A stretch of DNA of 64,000 nt from Candidatus Aerophobota bacterium. GTDB taxonomy: Bacteria > Aerophobota > Aerophobia > Aerophobales > B3-G15. The notes beneath the pieces are model-generated. The model had not been told where the DNA came from. It worked only from the letters and a program-made list of their open reading frames with translations, and did no database searches. A program made the position numbers and the translations under genes. Below are positions 16,008 through 24,569 of the stretch, one piece after another. How positions within the stretch are numbered: position 1 is the stretch's first letter; each line of letters opens with the position of its first letter. Where the stretch lies: contig JAUWZM010000001.1 of assembly GCA_030615365.1 (NCBI GenBank), positions 1-64,000 on the forward strand, in the 5' to 3' direction.

Positions 16008-17873
16008 ATGACATCCTATAGCGTAGATTTACCGCGTGTGTCGATCGTAATCCCAAATTTGAACCGTGTTCACTATTTGGCCAAGTCTGTCGAGAGTGTG
16101 TTAAATCAAAACTATCCTAACCTTGAGTGTATTGTTGTGGATGGAGGATCAACTGATGGCAGCGTCGAGTTTCTCGGACGGTACGAAGAGAGAGTCAAGG
16201 TTATCTTTCGACCGCCCCGTGGCCACCTGGACGCAATTGACGTGGGCCTGAGAAGTACTTCTGGGGAAATCGTAGCGTGGTTAATGCCAGGCGATATCTA
16301 TTTTTCTGGAGCCATACAGAGAGCTGTATCCTACCTTCACGAGCACCCGGAGGTAGATGTGGTGTACGGTGATTGTCCGCACGTGGATATAGAAGGCAAT
16401 ATGCTCAAATGGACACCCGTACGCGATTGGAATCTCGATTACGCGGTTGAATACTGCGATTTTATGCTTCCTCAGCCAGCGACTTTCATCCGGCGACATA
16501 TTTTGGAACAGGTAGGGTGGGTTGACCCGACTATTGACAAGCTAGATCATGAACTTTGGTTGAGGATTGGACTTGTTGGGACAATGAAGTACAATCCGCA
16601 AATTCTCGCTGGGTCACTCGAACATGAGGATAGTTTCAGTAATACTGCCGGGGAGCAGATGGCACGTTCATGCGTCGCACTGACTCGCAAATTCTTTTCC
16701 CTACCGAACGTGCCGCTGAATCTGCGGAAGAGGCGGCGGAGATCAATGAGTAACGCCTATGTTCGGGGCGTTGATTATGCTTTCTATAGTGGCCGGCATT
16801 GGCGTTTGATTTGGGCTTATACCTTGATGGCTATGGTTTGGGATCCCACGAACACGCTAGAAGCTGTGAAACGTTTGAGGGCTTACCTTTCTGCTGAGAC
16901 AAGATCCAAAAAGCAAGCTAGTGGGAACCGATTCGTCCGGATTCTCAACCTGTTTCTGTACCTCCTTCTCAACCCGATTCCGGTGATAAGGGGTGCAATT
17001 AAGCTTAGGAGACTAGTTCAGTCCGCATTCAGAATCCGCCTTAGCAGATTACTTCGCTCCACGTTCAGAATGCGCAATGTGTTGCTCCTTGGTCGCCCGA
17101 TACACGTTGAGGTTAGTGGGGTTTCCTTTCGCCTCGTCCCCAAGGGAGCCGTTGTTGCAGATCTGTGGTCTGGGCTCAGGTTTGAACGACACGAGCTGGA
17201 GTTGATCTTGCGTGTTCTCCAGCCTGGCATGACCTTCTTCGATGTGGGCAGCAACATAGGTCTTTTTGCTGTGGTAGCAGCTACAAAGAGCAGCGGTGTT
17301 CGAGTATACGCCTTCGAGATCTGTATGTGGACGTTTCATGTATTGCAGGAAAATATCAGGTTGAACAGTTTAATTAATGTGCAGGCCTGGCGGACCGCGC
17401 TCGGTGATTACGTAGGCGAGGCAACGCTTCAGGTAAATGCGCCTGGCAAGGATGGACTCAACACGATTGGACAACCGAGTCATCCGGACTCCCAAATTGT
17501 TAGCCGTGAAAGAGTACCTATCACGACAATTGATGCTTTCATTGCGAGTCACGGCATAGATCAGGTGGATGTTATGAAAATAGATGTCGAAGGGGCAGAG
17601 CTGTTGGTACTTCGAGGAGCGAGGGAATTGCTGAGGAACGATGATGCTCCACTTATCCTCTATGAAGGATACAGTTGGTGCACAGCCGGGTTTGGCTATC
17701 ACCCGGTGGAAATTATGTGGTCCCTGAAGGACTGTGGCTACGAGCTCTTTGCGCTGGACAGTGAAACCGGTCAGATTACTCCACGACAACTCGGGCACGG
17801 CTATGACGCGATGATTGTTGCGGTGAAGCCAACGCACCCTTCTTTCAGCATGTTTTGGAGGGAGGCTGGATGA
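16008..17873 (+). CDS. Fusion: GT2 glycosyltransferase plus FkbM-family methyltransferase
   Basis: 621 residues with two domains. Residues about 8-290 are a GT-A family 2 glycosyltransferase: VSIVIPNLNR, YPNLECIVVDGGSTDGS, and MPGDIYF at the metal-binding position. Residues about 370-600 are an FkbM-type SAM methyltransferase: FFDVGSNIGLFAVVA, YAFEI, and VDVMKIDVEGAELLVLRGA. A basic linker with hydrophobic segments joins them. One polypeptide could add a sugar and then O-methylate it or the chain end. The gene is GC-richer than the locus average. Its stop overlaps the next ATG (ATGA). Confidence 0.85.
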   Translation: MTSYSVDLPRVSIVIPNLNRVHYLAKSVESVLNQNYPNLECIVVDGGSTDGSVEFLGRYEERVKVIFRPPRGHLDAIDVGLRSTSGEIVAWLMPGDIYFSGAIQRAVSYLHEHPEVDVVYGDCPHVDIEGNMLKWTPVRDWNLDYAVEYCDFMLPQPATFIRRHILEQVGWVDPTIDKLDHELWLRIGLVGTMKYNPQILAGSLEHEDSFSNTAGEQMARSCVALTRKFFSLPNVPLNLRKRRRRSMSNAYVRGVDYAFYSGRHWRLIWAYTLMAMVWDPTNTLEAVKRLRAYLSAETRSKKQASGNRFVRILNLFLYLLLNPIPVIRGAIKLRRLVQSAFRIRLSRLLRSTFRMRNVLLLGRPIHVEVSGVSFRLVPKGAVVADLWSGLRFERHELELILRVLQPGMTFFDVGSNIGLFAVVAATKSSGVRVYAFEICMWTFHVLQENIRLNSLINVQAWRTALGDYVGEATLQVNAPGKDGLNTIGQPSHPDSQIVSRERVPITTIDAFIASHGIDQVDVMKIDVEGAELLVLRGARELLRNDDAPLILYEGYSWCTAGFGYHPVEIMWSLKDCGYELFALDSETGQITPRQLGHGYDAMIVAVKPTHPSFSMFWREAG

Positions 17874-18916
17874 AAGTCGCCTTGCTCAAGCAAGTTCTAG
17901 ATGTGTTTGGGCCGTGGTCGAGTGTGCGCTGGGTTGATACGGATCCCAGGCACCTCTTCGATCGCTGGCCTGGAAAGGCTGTGCTTTGGGAAATGACTTG
18001 CTTGCTGAAAGCTGATTGGTACATTATTCCGCAGCAACTTGAGACCGACTATACCTACGATGCTGTGCTAAAGCACCCTGGTCGCGCAGAGCTGATCACG
18101 AAATACACGACGAATGTCGTGGTTCCAACACATATTCCATTTGAGGAGTACGATGTCGTGATTACCTTTGACCCTATATTGGATGTTCCTGAGTGCTCAA
18201 GAACTGTCTTTGCTTATTATGTGCAAGAGCACTGGGACCGGCTATATAGCCAATCGCTTCGGAAGCAAATCGGCAACTATGACCTCTTTCTGGCCCACAT
18301 GATGGATGCAGAGCAGGAGTTATCATCGCTTCCACAGGCGATTTCCTTTCCGTATGTGCGTGCTCCAGATATAATGTGCTCGACTTTTCAAGTGGACAAA
18401 GAAGAAGCAGTATGGGTTGATTGGCGTACCCTTACAACCCTGGGAATGACGGAGCTATGGAATGAAGCTGCTGAAGCTGCAGCAAAGAGATTAGAAGAAC
18501 TCATTGGCTTCCCTGTTCAGTACAAAGGCGATTTCAACCAAAGTTCATATGGTATTTCTGATCCACCATTGTGGGGAGATGCTGCTCGCTATCTCGAAGC
18601 GATGGCGCGCTGGAAATATTATGTCGCCGTTGGGCGATCTGGCGGTGCAGGTCAAGGCTTATGTGATGCCGCTTCTCTGGGATGTATCTGTATTGGAGAA
18701 CAAGACAAAGTCTATCATAGGATGGTTTGTCACCACAGTTGTCTGTGTACTGATATGGTCGAGATGCCAATGAAGATTCGAAAAGTCATTTCTTCGCCGG
18801 ATTTGCAGGAGGAAGTGCTGCAGTGGCAGGATCAGATGCTTCAGGATAAGTTTTTAACTACGTCCATGGCTCTACTCAAAAGAGCAATTGAGATGAAACG
18901 AAAATTATCCAGGTGA
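17870..18916 (+). CDS. Uncharacterised polysaccharide-locus protein, possibly a GT-B-like transferase
   Basis: About 348 residues, no family I can name with certainty. The sequence starts MKVALLKQVLDVFGPWSSV. A central KTVFAYYVQEH-like stretch and a C-terminal region with a Gly-rich AVGRSGGAGQGLCDAASLG, in the position of a GT-B sugar-nucleotide pocket, hint at a retaining glycosyltransferase. There is no signal peptide or membrane span. ATG 17870 overlaps the stop of the GT2-FkbM gene, and its own stop overlaps the next GTG, so it is translated as part of the same GC-rich unit. Confidence 0.6.
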   Translation: MKVALLKQVLDVFGPWSSVRWVDTDPRHLFDRWPGKAVLWEMTCLLKADWYIIPQQLETDYTYDAVLKHPGRAELITKYTTNVVVPTHIPFEEYDVVITFDPILDVPECSRTVFAYYVQEHWDRLYSQSLRKQIGNYDLFLAHMMDAEQELSSLPQAISFPYVRAPDIMCSTFQVDKEEAVWVDWRTLTTLGMTELWNEAAEAAAKRLEELIGFPVQYKGDFNQSSYGISDPPLWGDAARYLEAMARWKYYVAVGRSGGAGQGLCDAASLGCICIGEQDKVYHRMVCHHSCLCTDMVEMPMKIRKVISSPDLQEEVLQWQDQMLQDKFLTTSMALLKRAIEMKRKLSR

Positions 18917-19905
18917 CTTTGATGCAGACAAAAACTATGCGTCAATTCGTTAAGGGTACAACTTCTGTATTCCTCAATTCGTGCGCAAAACTGTTTTGTT
19001 CTGCGACCAATGCAAAAAGAAAAAAGAAAATGAAAGTGGAGCAAAATAAAAATATGTTTGAGAATGTGTCAGTCGAGAAAGTAAAAACGTATTGGGATAG
19101 CCGCCCTTGTAACATCCGCCACTCGCCCAGCAAGGTCGGCACGCGGCAATATTTTGATGAGGTTGAGGCACGCAAGTATTTTGTTGAGCCTCACATACCG
19201 CGTTTTGCAGAGTTTCCCCGCTGGCAAGGTAAAAAGGTGCTAGAAATCGGCTGTGATATTGGGACCGACACTATCAGCTTCGCCCGCGCTGGGGGGGAGG
19301 TAACAGCTGTGGAACTTTCCGAGCAGTCACTGGAGATCGCGAGAAAACGGGTAAAAGTTTACGACTTGCAAGACCATATTCACTTCTATTACGGCAATGT
19401 TGAGGAACTAACGAAGTTTGTGCCGGTGGAACCTTATGACCTCATCTACTCCTTTGGGGTAATTCATCACACGCCACATCCGGAGCGGGTCATCGGGCAG
19501 ATCCGCCTCTACACGCGGTCCAGCAGTACAATCAAGATCATGGTCTATCACCGCTACTCCTGGAAGGTACTGTGGATTTTGTTTACTTATGGAAGGGGAA
19601 AATTTTGGCGGCTGAGGGAACTGGTAACACAGCACTCCGAAGCGGAGACGGGTTGTCCTATCACTTATACTTTCACCCGCCGTGGGATACGTAACCTGTT
19701 AGAACGCTATGGATTCCGGGTGATGAAGATGTGGGTGGAGCACATTTTCCCCTATCGTATCTCGGACTATGTGCAGTATCAGTATGCCAAGGTTTGGTAC
19801 TTTTGCTGGATGCCAAAGTCGTTGTTTCAATGGCTGGAGCAGCACTTCGGCTGGCATCTGTGCGTGACAGCAGAAGTTTCGCGAAAGAAGAGGAGATTTA
19901 TCTAA
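18913..19905 (+). CDS. Class I SAM-dependent methyltransferase
   Basis: 330 residues from GTG 18913 (GTGA overlap); ATG 19030 is an alternative that removes a basic, hydrophobic N-terminal extension. VEKVKTYWDSRPCNIRHS is a recognisable family start. Motif I is KVLEIGCDIGTDTISFA, with Asp where Gly is usual. AVELSEQSLEIARKR and a later DLIYSFGVIHHTPHPERVI follow. The C-terminal half is hydrophobic and aromatic. It probably methylates a sugar or lipid-linked intermediate. Composition matches the preceding GC-richer genes; the next gene returns to AT-rich. Confidence 0.8.
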   Translation: MTLMQTKTMRQFVKGTTSVFLNSCAKLFCSATNAKRKKKMKVEQNKNMFENVSVEKVKTYWDSRPCNIRHSPSKVGTRQYFDEVEARKYFVEPHIPRFAEFPRWQGKKVLEIGCDIGTDTISFARAGGEVTAVELSEQSLEIARKRVKVYDLQDHIHFYYGNVEELTKFVPVEPYDLIYSFGVIHHTPHPERVIGQIRLYTRSSSTIKIMVYHRYSWKVLWILFTYGRGKFWRLRELVTQHSEAETGCPITYTFTRRGIRNLLERYGFRVMKMWVEHIFPYRISDYVQYQYAKVWYFCWMPKSLFQWLEQHFGWHLCVTAEVSRKKRRFI

Positions 19906-19922
19906 ATTATGGAGATGAAATT

Positions 19923-20885
19923 ATGGAGAGAATCTTAGTAACAGGTGCAGGTGGTTTTATTGGGAGTCACATGGCAAAGAGGCTCTACAAAGAGGGGTAT
20001 TTTGTAAGGGCAGTAGATATTAAGTGGGATGGATATTTTGAAGAACCATATTATTCTGAAAAGCTCACCTTAGACCTAAGGAACTACGAGAATTACCTAA
20101 AGGTAACAAAAGACATAGATTATGTTTACCAGTTTGCAGCAGATATGGGAGGAATTGGATATATCACAAAAATTGGGGCAGATATAATGCACAATAGCGC
20201 CTTAATAAATATTAACATGCTTCAGACTGCGATAGAAAATAAAGTTAAGCGCTACTTTTGGTCTTCTTCTGCCTGTGTTTACCCGGAATATAAACAGTTA
20301 GATCCAGATATTTCTCCATTAAAGGAAGAAGATGCTGAACCTGCTGCCCCTGATCAGTTTTATGGATGGGAAAAGTTATTTACCGAAAAAATGTGTGAGG
20401 GATATAAAAGGGATTATGGCCTTGAAGTAAAAGTAGCAAGATATCACAATGTTTTTGGACCTTATGGGACCTATGATGGTGGAAGAGAAAAAGCTCCTGC
20501 TGCTCTTTGCAGAAAAGTTGCTAAGGCGTCAAATCCTGGAGAAATTAAGATTTGGGGTGATGGGAGACAGACAAGATCTTTTCTATATATCGAGGACTGC
20601 CTAAGAGGAACTATAATGCTTATGGAAAGTGATTATGATAAACCCTTAAACATAGGCTCAGATAGATTGGTAACCATAAATGAACTTTCTGATATTATCA
20701 TAAAAATTTCTGGAAAAAAGATTGAGAAAAAATATAATCTTTCCGCTCCTCAAGGTGTAAGGGGGAGAAATGCTGATTTAACCTTGGTCAAGAAAACTTT
20801 AGGCTGGGAACCCGAGGTCAGCTTAGAAGAAGGGCTTGAGAAAACTTATAGATGGATTGAAAAACGGGTTAAAAAGACTGATTAA
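19923..20885 (+). CDS. GDP-mannose 3,5-epimerase-like SDR
   Basis: About 320 residues. VTGAGGFIGSHMAKRL, FAADMGGIGYITKIGADIM, a SSACVYPEYKQL segment carrying Ser and Cys, YGWEK (YxxxK intact), RYHNVFGPYGTYDGGREKAP and WGDGRQTRSFLYIEDC match the plant GDP-mannose 3',5'-epimerase almost motif by motif. That enzyme converts GDP-D-mannose to GDP-L-galactose or GDP-L-gulose. In bacteria it could supply GDP-L-galactose, or epimerise the GDP-heptose. ATG 19923 is chosen because the Rossmann strand begins directly; an upstream in-frame start at 19731 lies inside the methyltransferase gene. Confidence 0.82.
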   Translation: MERILVTGAGGFIGSHMAKRLYKEGYFVRAVDIKWDGYFEEPYYSEKLTLDLRNYENYLKVTKDIDYVYQFAADMGGIGYITKIGADIMHNSALININMLQTAIENKVKRYFWSSSACVYPEYKQLDPDISPLKEEDAEPAAPDQFYGWEKLFTEKMCEGYKRDYGLEVKVARYHNVFGPYGTYDGGREKAPAALCRKVAKASNPGEIKIWGDGRQTRSFLYIEDCLRGTIMLMESDYDKPLNIGSDRLVTINELSDIIIKISGKKIEKKYNLSAPQGVRGRNADLTLVKKTLGWEPEVSLEEGLEKTYRWIEKRVKKTD

Positions 20886-20903
20886 AATTTTAGGAGAAGA
20901 GGT

Positions 20904-22223
20904 ATGGGCTTAAACCTTTCAGTGATTGGCTTGGGCAAGCTTGGTATGTGTACAGCGGCATGTTTTGCTTATAAAGGGTGTAAGGTAACAGGTATTGATA
21001 TTAACAAGAGCTTAGTAGATAGTATTAATGATAGAAAGGCTCCTATTGTGGAGCCAAGACTTCAGGAGTTGATAACTGCTTCTAAGGAAAGACTGAAAGC
21101 CACTCAAGACTATGGAGAGGTAGTTCGGAGTTCAGATATTACCTTTTTGGTTGTACCTACGCCAAGCAGAGAAGATGGGCATTTTTCAGATAAATTTCTA
21201 AGGGATGCTTTAACGCATCTTTCTCAGGCATTTAAAAAACTTAACAAAAAATATCATCTTTTTGTAATCACATCCACAGTCTCACCCGGAACTACTGAAG
21301 ATCTTATTCCATTGATAGAGACTGTTTCAGGAAAGAAATTAAACAAAGATTTTGGAGTATGTTATAATCCTGAGTTTATTGCTCTTGGTAGCGTCATAAA
21401 TGATTTTTTAAATCCAGATATGGTATTAATAGGAGAAAGTGATAAATGCGCAGGAGATATACTTGAGACAATTTACAAGGAAGTTTGCGAGAACAATCCT
21501 TACATAGCAAGAATGTCAATTACAAGTGCTGAGATTACAAAAATAAGTCTTAATTCCTATGTCACGATGAAAATTAGCTTTGCCAATACCCTAGCAAATA
21601 TCTGTGAAAAAATTCCTGAAGCAGATGTCGATATCATCACAAAGGCCTTAGGAGCAGATAGAAGAATTGCACCTTATTATCTTAAAGGTGGACTTGCTTA
21701 TGGAGGCCCATGTTTCCCAAGAGACAACCGTGCCTTTGTTGCCTTTGCTAAGAAGTATGGGCAAAAGGCCAGGTTAGCTGAGGCAACAGACGAGGTGAAC
21801 CATTATCAGATAAAGCACTTAATAGATTTAGTTTTGAAATATCTTCCTCACGATAAAAGGGTTTCTATACTTGGACTTTCCTACAAGCCGAATACCCCTG
21901 TAATAGAGGAATCACCAGCAGTTAAAATAATTGAAGAACTCTTAAAAAAAAATTTAGAAATAGCAGTTTATGATCCATTAGCAATTAGTAATGCGAAGGC
22001 ATACTTTGGCGGCAATATCCTTTACTCCCCATCTATAAAGGATTGTATTTCCTACTCATCTTTGTGGATAATTACAACTCAGGAAGATAAATTTAAGCAT
22101 ATAGATGGAAGTTATGTCTTTTATAATCCCACTACCATAATTGACTGTTGGAGAATAATTGAACCAGAGAAATTTAAAAACAAATTAGTGAAGTATATTA
22201 CCTTGGGAAAAGTCAATAAATAA
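20904..22223 (+). CDS. UDP-glucose/GDP-mannose dehydrogenase family protein
   Basis: 439 residues, three-domain nucleotide-sugar 6-dehydrogenase. N-terminal VIGLGKLGMCTAACFA, central EITKISLNSYVTMKISFAN, catalytic Cys in GGPCFPRDNRAF, and C-terminal SILGLSYKPNTPVIEESP. It oxidises the C6 hydroxyl of a UDP- or GDP-sugar to a uronic acid. It differs from the ugd at 45421, so two uronate pathways may exist. GGAGAAGAGGT precedes ATG 20904. It follows the GDP-mannose epimerase-like gene by 18 bases, so a GDP-sugar substrate is worth considering. Confidence 0.82.
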   Translation: MGLNLSVIGLGKLGMCTAACFAYKGCKVTGIDINKSLVDSINDRKAPIVEPRLQELITASKERLKATQDYGEVVRSSDITFLVVPTPSREDGHFSDKFLRDALTHLSQAFKKLNKKYHLFVITSTVSPGTTEDLIPLIETVSGKKLNKDFGVCYNPEFIALGSVINDFLNPDMVLIGESDKCAGDILETIYKEVCENNPYIARMSITSAEITKISLNSYVTMKISFANTLANICEKIPEADVDIITKALGADRRIAPYYLKGGLAYGGPCFPRDNRAFVAFAKKYGQKARLAEATDEVNHYQIKHLIDLVLKYLPHDKRVSILGLSYKPNTPVIEESPAVKIIEELLKKNLEIAVYDPLAISNAKAYFGGNILYSPSIKDCISYSSLWIITTQEDKFKHIDGSYVFYNPTTIIDCWRIIEPEKFKNKLVKYITLGKVNK

Positions 22224-22251
22224 TCAAAGCTTATTTAGCAGCTGTGATGCA

Positions 22252-23175
22252 ATGTTAACTTTGTTCTCAATTCCGAAGCCCTTTCGCGGACATATTGCAA
22301 CTATCCAGAAGAATGCAATTAAGAGTTGGACGCTGCTCCGTCCCGAGTGCGAAATTATTCTATTTGGAGATGATGGGGGCACGGCGGAGGTAGCGAAAGA
22401 ATTCGGAGTGCGTCACATTCCGGAGGTGGCCCGCAATGAGTTTGGTACACCCCTTGTTAACGATCTCTTTGTTAAAGCTCAAACAATGACAACCAATAAT
22501 CTTCTCTGTTACGTAAACGCTGACATCATCTTGATGAGCGACTTTTTGCCAGCTGTCCAGCGTGTGAAAAAAAAACGGCGATTTCTGCTTGTTGGGCAGC
22601 GCTGGGACATTGATTTAGACAAGCCATGGGATTTTGAGCAACCTGACTGGGAGGAGCGTCTCCAAGCTTATGTGACAAAGACTGGTAAATTACATACAAG
22701 GGGGGGCGTCGACTATTTCGTTTTCCCTCGCGGTCTGTATTATAAGATTCCTCCCTTTGCTATTGGACGTACTACGTGGGACAACTGGCTGATTTATAAG
22801 GCTCGTTCTCTTGGCGTGCCGGTGATTGATGCCATTGGCTCCGTCACGGCTGTCCACCAGAACCATGATTACGCTCACTGTTCCGGAGGTGAAATAGGTG
22901 CATGGAAAGGGCCTGAGGCAAAGCATAACCTGGAAATCGCCGGAGGTTATAAATGTGCTTTTGCTTTACAGGATGCAACCCACCTCCTAACATCAAAAAA
23001 ACCAAAGCTGGATTTGAGCCGGCGTTGGCTTTCACGGCATTTATATACTCTGTCTATTCTTTTTCCCCATTTGCGTCCTGTAGTAATGTTAATTAGGGCA
23101 CTGATAAGGATTTCAAGACCTGTAAGGTTAGCATTGGGGCTTATAGAAAATTCAACAAGGTGTAAGAGGCAATGA
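22252..23175 (+). CDS. Probable GT-A glycosyltransferase
   Basis: 307 residues. TLFSIPKPFRGHIATIQKNAIKSW, then IILFGDDGG, and a metal-site-like VNADIILMSDF about residue 90 are typical of a GT-A fold with an N-A-D-x variation of DxD. GGVDYFVFPRGLY and a DNWLIYKARSLG segment follow. The C-terminus is hydrophobic and basic, compatible with membrane contact. The gene is GC-richer than its neighbours and probably came with the 15-19.9 kb block. Acceptor and donor are unknown. Confidence 0.68.
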   Translation: MLTLFSIPKPFRGHIATIQKNAIKSWTLLRPECEIILFGDDGGTAEVAKEFGVRHIPEVARNEFGTPLVNDLFVKAQTMTTNNLLCYVNADIILMSDFLPAVQRVKKKRRFLLVGQRWDIDLDKPWDFEQPDWEERLQAYVTKTGKLHTRGGVDYFVFPRGLYYKIPPFAIGRTTWDNWLIYKARSLGVPVIDAIGSVTAVHQNHDYAHCSGGEIGAWKGPEAKHNLEIAGGYKCAFALQDATHLLTSKKPKLDLSRRWLSRHLYTLSILFPHLRPVVMLIRALIRISRPVRLALGLIENSTRCKRQ

Positions 23176-23361
23176 GAGTAAAGAATTGTAATATTTCAGA
23201 GTTTATAGGAGAAAATGGAATGGAGAAGTGTCCTTTGTATAGCGAATAAGAAAGAAGGATATACTATCTACAGTGTGAGCTTAGGCTTCGGTATAGTTGT
23301 AGTAAGAAATGTACCTGCTAATATATGTAGTCATTGCGAACACTATGACTTTGTCAAGTAG
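23172..23361 (+). pseudogene. YgiT-type zinc-finger antitoxin-like remnant
   Basis: One frame from ATG 23172 gives GMEKCPLYSE and stops near 23250. A second frame (from ATG 23215) continues with LGFGIVVVRNVPANICSHC, the signature of YgiT-type zinc-finger proteins (two CxxC knuckles separated by a vivrnVPa segment). It stops at 23359, in sequence shared with the 3' end of the IS110 transposase. So the gene carries a frameshift and was cut by the insertion. It is a short, dead remnant. Confidence 0.5.
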
Positions 23362-24380
23362 TTTTTAGATACATAGGATGTATTGATTTATATTCTTTGA
23401 TATAACAGGTATTATCACGTATAGTAGCACAGGCAACTTTAAGTAGTTTATTTGCGATATTATTTAATACTAAAGCCTTTGCCTTACCTTCGGCTACTTT
23501 ACGTAAATAATAGCGCCTGAACGTGATATCATGCGTTGCAATAGATTGTGCGGCAAGCCGCAATAGCTTACGGATATACCGGGGCCCAAAATGGCGAATT
23601 CTTGGTCTTTTGACTATTGAGGTACCACTTTGATGTTGATAAGGCACTATGCCAATAAAGGCTGCCAATTTCTTGTAGTTACTTATCTGCTTAAAGTTAT
23701 TGGTAATTGCTATAAGATTAGCAGCTAAAAGCATTCCGCAGCCTGGTATGCTTTTAAGATTATTCATCTTTTGAGATATTGCTGGATCTTGTTTCATCAT
23801 TTTAGAAAGCTCTTGGTCAATTCTGGCAATCTGTTTTTTAATCTGGGTAAGGGTCTCCTGATGAGCTTCTTTGATTAACGCAACCTGTACCATCTGCCGT
23901 GAGTAGGCGTGCATGGCGTTTTTAAGGGCAACTTTTTGCTTGGTAAACTGCTCACGTGCTGTAAGCAGCTGTCTGATCTTTTCGATGATCTCTTCTTTAG
24001 GCTGCCAGAATTTAAGCTCATCATTGTACCGGTAAGCGTATTCAGCGATTTGTCTACTATCCAGGGCATCTGTCTTATGGCCTACCGGGTCAAAGGCACG
24101 TTTTACCTTAAGAGGTGGCTCAACACTGACCTTAACAGCCACAAGAGGTTAGGTAATAGGCAACCGCTTCAGAGTAAACACCCGTTGCTTCCATGCAGAC
24201 GAGGGAGTTTGTTTTGTCTATATGATGTTCTTTGAGCCATGATACTAGCATGCTAAAGCCCTCTGGACTGTTTTTAATTGATTCTTTGGTCATAATTGGT
24301 TTTTCAGGGGCCTGGTATATGCTGGCTGCAAAATCATAAGCCGCTATATCAAGCCCGATAAAAAATGTGTTCTTTGCCAT
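23354..24380 (-). pseudogene. IS110-family transposase, single frameshift
   Basis: Minus-strand transposase in two frames. The first part starts at ATG 24380 (GGAG upstream) with NTFFIGLDIAAYDFAASIY and LVCMEATGVYSE, then stops near 24132. The second part contains VSVEPPLKVKRAF, HKTDALDSRQIAEYAYR (DxxD of the DEDD site) and the C-terminal transposase_20 region with LKSIPGCGMLLAANLIAIT and RYIRKLLRLAAQS. Homology joins exactly if one T is removed at about 24132 (TGTTAAGG to TGTAAGG). IS110 enzymes are single-frame, so this is an inactivating indel. Element ends are not defined; IS110 elements lack inverted repeats and may carry a guide RNA in the 24381-24470 leader. Confidence 0.85.
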
Positions 24381-24503
24381 GGTGGGACTCCTTTCTTTTT
24401 TTGTGCCGAATAAACGATGATATGAGCTGGCTCCATTAATAATCGCTTTCATAGCGACGGAAACACTATCTAGTAGTTTGTTACATAAATGCAGTAAATA
24501 ATA

Positions 24504-24531
24504 TTGTCTTTTTGAATATTTGTGCTATACT
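24504..24531 (+). promoter_or_regulatory. Candidate transposase promoter
   Basis: TTGTCT (24504-24509), 16-base spacer, TATACT (24526-24531) with TGTGC before the -10. The expected start of transcription is about 24537-24539, inside the left arm of the hairpin described next. Confidence 0.45.
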
Positions 24532-24563
24532 CCTTTTAGAAAGCGTAAATTCTCTAAAAGGAG
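24530..24563 (+). promoter_or_regulatory. 5'-UTR hairpin hiding the transposase ribosome binding site
   Basis: CTCCTTTTAGA (24530-24540) and TCTAAAAGGAG (24553-24563) are perfect 11-base inverted arms with a 12-base loop. The right arm contains the AAGGAG Shine-Dalgarno placed just before ATG 24570. A transcript reading in from outside would form the full hairpin and block translation. A transcript from the element's own promoter would start inside the left arm and escape it. Confidence 0.6.
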
Positions 24564-24569
24564 GAAAAT

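Noticed and set aside
17370..17837. Minus-strand 155-residue ORF opposite the FkbM domain
   Set aside because: Shadow in GC-richer sequence where antisense frames stay open by chance.
24120..24145. Programmed frameshift in the IS110 transposase
   Set aside because: There is no slippery heptamer or downstream structure, and IS110 enzymes are normally single-frame. A one-base insertion explains it.
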